From Erysipelotrichaceae bacterium (lineage in GTDB: Bacteria; Bacillota_I; Bacilli_A; Erysipelotrichales; Coprobacillaceae): DNA of 8,345 bases. A model generated the notes under the pieces. It made no database searches, had not been told where the DNA came from, and saw only the letters and a program-made list of their open reading frames with translations. The translations under genes were made by a program, and so were the position numbers. Shown one piece after another: positions 7,031 through 8,345 of the stretch (positions are counted from its first letter, which is position 1; each line of letters begins with the position of its first letter). The stretch spans positions 1 to 8,345 of the forward strand of contig JAJQDJ010000166.1 in the NCBI GenBank assembly GCA_021202205.1, in the 5' to 3' direction.

Positions 7031-7925
7031 TATTTCATCTGATTTTTTTAGAGAAGAAGAAAAATGTGGATATTTAGTGAAAAGTGAAATTAAAGAATTA
7101 TGGGCAGTGGAGCTTGACTTACTTAATGAATTATTAAAGGTATGTATAAAACATGATATAAAGATAATGGCTTCTGCTGGAACAGTATTGGGTGCTATAA
7201 GACACAAAGGATTTATTCCATGGGATGATGATATTGATATGTTTTTATCTAGAAAAGATTATGATAAATTATGTTCTTTATCTAATGAATTTAAATATCC
7301 ATATTTTTTTCAAACTGAATATACTGATCCTGGAAGCATGAGAGGCCATGCTCAATTACGCAATTCGAAGACAACAGCTATGCTTCAAAATGAAGGTAAA
7401 TATGCACATTTTAATCAAGGAATTTTTATTGATATATTTCCCTATGACAGTGTTATTTCTGATGAATTAAAATATAAGAAACAGTGTAAAAGAATAAATT
7501 TTTATCTTAAAAATGCAAGAAGGCTTTATAGATTGACAGATGGATATAAATATCAAAAATATTCAATTAAAAGAAGATTTATTCGTCCTTTTGGTATTCT
7601 TTTTAATATGTTTATTTCATATGATAACATATATAAAAAATTTGAAAAAGAATGTCAAAAATATAATAATAATGAACCAAAAGTTGGCTTTTTATCAATA
7701 TTTAATAATGATGAAAGATTTATATGGCAAAAAGAAGATTTAGATGAAATTATTTGGGTTGATTTTGAAATGATTAAAATTCCAATTCCAAAAAAATATG
7801 ATTTATATTTAAAGAAAATGTATGGCGATTATTCACAGTATGTTATAGGTACATCAAGACATGGTAAATTAACATTTGATACGAATGTAAATTATAAGGA
7901 GTATTTTAGAAAGATATCCAATTAG
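7011..7925 (+). CDS. licD: LicD-family phosphotransferase, probable phosphonate transferase
   Basis: A 304-residue cytoplasmic protein of the LicD family, the nucleotidyltransferase-fold enzymes that move phosphocholine from CDP-choline onto sugars in Haemophilus and pneumococcus. The signature is complete: ASAGTVLGAIRHKG (54-67), then IPWDDDIDM (69-77, metal-binding acidic cluster), and GIFIDIFPYD further on. A YGDY element stands near the C-terminus, as is usual. The ATG overlaps the flippase gene by 20 bases. No choline uptake or kinase genes (LicA, LicB type) are present, while a fused CTP-type nucleotidyltransferase and a full phosphonate route are. I therefore infer that the donor is a CMP-phosphonate, probably CMP-2-hydroxyethylphosphonate, and the acceptor a sugar of the repeat unit. 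Transfer of phosphocholine or another phosphodiester group remains possible. The family call is firm. Confidence 0.93.
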   Translation: MIDLNLDISSDFFREEEKCGYLVKSEIKELWAVELDLLNELLKVCIKHDIKIMASAGTVLGAIRHKGFIPWDDDIDMFLSRKDYDKLCSLSNEFKYPYFFQTEYTDPGSMRGHAQLRNSKTTAMLQNEGKYAHFNQGIFIDIFPYDSVISDELKYKKQCKRINFYLKNARRLYRLTDGYKYQKYSIKRRFIRPFGILFNMFISYDNIYKKFEKECQKYNNNEPKVGFLSIFNNDERFIWQKEDLDEIIWVDFEMIKIPIPKKYDLYLKKMYGDYSQYVIGTSRHGKLTFDTNVNYKEYFRKISN

Positions 7926-8001
7926 CTACATCATTAAATATCTGAAATATAGGCAAAAAATATAAAATTCAAATAATAAAGTATGAAATATCATTTTATA
8001 T

Positions 8002-8322
8002 TTGAAAAATTTGTCGATTGAGTGTACAAATGTTATAAAAGGTGTATTTCTTATTTTAGTCTTCCTAAGTCATTTTACACTTTATGGGTTTGAAAGGAGT
8101 AATGAGTGGTATGATACAGGTGGTTTATGGATTAGATCACATATGGGTCAATTGATTGTGTGCATGTTTTTGTTTTATTCTGGATACGGTATTATGGAAT
8201 CTTTTAAAGCAAAAAAAGAACAATATATAAATCTGTTGCCAAAAAATCGCATTTTTAAAACTTTATTTAATTTTGATTTTGCTGTTTTAATTTATAAAAC
8301 CTCATTTGCACCGTGTGCGTAA
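8002..8322 (+). pseudogene. Acyltransferase 3 family protein, N-terminal fragment (interrupted)
   Basis: An open frame of 106 codons matching the start of the membrane acyltransferase 3 family, which O-acetylates or otherwise acylates surface glycans. Full proteins have about 330-380 residues and ten helices; only the first two helices (about 12-28 and 48-64) are here. K13 and H24 form the K/R-x10-H motif of helix 1, with the active-site-type histidine in LSHF. FLFYSGYG (57-64) is also typical. The frame starts at a TTG because an in-frame TGA lies at 7984-7986 and no in-frame ATG precedes the conserved region; no clear ribosome site is seen. Family-like sequence runs to about residue 97, then TSFAPCA and a stop follow. 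The other two frames stop at 8288-8290 and 8295-8297, so a single frameshift does not explain the loss; an insertion or deletion junction does. It is probably inactive. Confidence 0.65.
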
Positions 8323-8345
8323 ATATAGTATAATCTAAGAGTCTA
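8291..8345 (+). other. probable junction with inserted or foreign DNA at the window edge
   Basis: Acyltransferase similarity ends around here and composition jumps: 11 of 20 bases at 8301-8320 are G or C, against roughly one quarter or less nearby. A small inverted repeat, GCAC-CGT-GTGC, sits at 8308-8318. The sequence then carries a promoter reading rightward. This is what the left end of a mobile element interrupting the gene would look like, but no transposase, terminal repeat pair or target duplication can be checked because the window ends. Confidence 0.4.
8306..8334 (+). promoter_or_regulatory. probable sigma-A-type promoter pointing out of the window
   Basis: TTGCAC at 8306-8311 and a perfect TATAAT at 8329-8334 are separated by exactly 17 bases. 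The inverted repeat at 8308-8318 overlaps the -35 region and could serve as an operator. It is the best promoter-like pair I see in the window, and it lies in the stretch that interrupts the acyltransferase gene, so it probably drives a gene further right that is not visible. Confidence 0.5.

Noticed and set aside
117..7207. Minus-strand open frames at 117-350, 2569-2751 and 6986-7207
   Set aside because: All lie opposite firmly identified + strand genes, show no recognisable domain and have no supporting ribosome sites.
7540..7743. A 67-codon open frame on the + strand inside licD
   Set aside because: It is out of frame within a well-conserved licD gene, has no ribosome site, and encodes low-complexity Ile/Lys/Leu-rich sequence expected from AT-rich DNA.
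7926..8001. Terminator or small gene between licD and the acyltransferase fragment
   Set aside because: Only weak AT hairpins occur, and the ATG at 7983 opens a frame of 12 codons only.
8313..8345. Group II intron 5' end, prompted by a GTGTG/GTGCG-like start near 8313-8319
   Set aside because: Five bases are far too little and no domain structure can be seen before the window ends; only a generic insertion junction can be supported.

Overview
The window looks like part of a surface-polysaccharide (capsule or exopolysaccharide) locus from a low-GC Gram-positive bacterium of the Clostridia/Erysipelotrichia/Bacilli type. The DNA is very AT-rich, every gene lies on the + strand, ribosome binding sites are AGGAGG-like, and the flippase, polymerase and LicD proteins resemble Firmicute capsule genes. 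TGA is used as a stop, so the code is standard. I cannot name the species.

Layout: 1-1158 is a Wzy-type polymerase, possibly cut at its 5' end. 1217-5466 is a tightly packed three-gene phosphonate cassette. It holds a three-domain protein (nucleotidyltransferase, HxGH cytidylyltransferase-like domain, phosphoenolpyruvate mutase), an iron-type alcohol dehydrogenase and a thiamine-diphosphate phosphonopyruvate decarboxylase. 5543-7030 is a Wzx flippase and 7011-7925 is a LicD-family transferase. 8002 to about 8290 is the N-terminal third of a membrane acyltransferase that breaks off. The last ~50 bases look like foreign DNA carrying a good promoter that points out of the window. No gap between genes exceeds 80 bases.

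How the genes fit together (inference from family knowledge): PEP mutase makes phosphonopyruvate, the decarboxylase makes phosphonoacetaldehyde, and the dehydrogenase reduces it to 2-hydroxyethylphosphonate. The fused nucleotidyltransferase would activate this with CTP to a CMP-phosphonate, and LicD would transfer the phosphonate onto a sugar of the repeat unit. Wzx and Wzy would then flip and polymerise the unit. No aminotransferase is present, so the predicted group is 2-hydroxyethylphosphonate, not the commoner 2-aminoethylphosphonate. No glycosyltransferase lies in the window; these presumably lie outside it.

The parts most worth a second look are the complete phosphonate-decoration route, the triple-domain fusion with an apparently degenerate middle domain, the LicD as a candidate phosphonate transferase, and the broken acyltransferase at the right edge.
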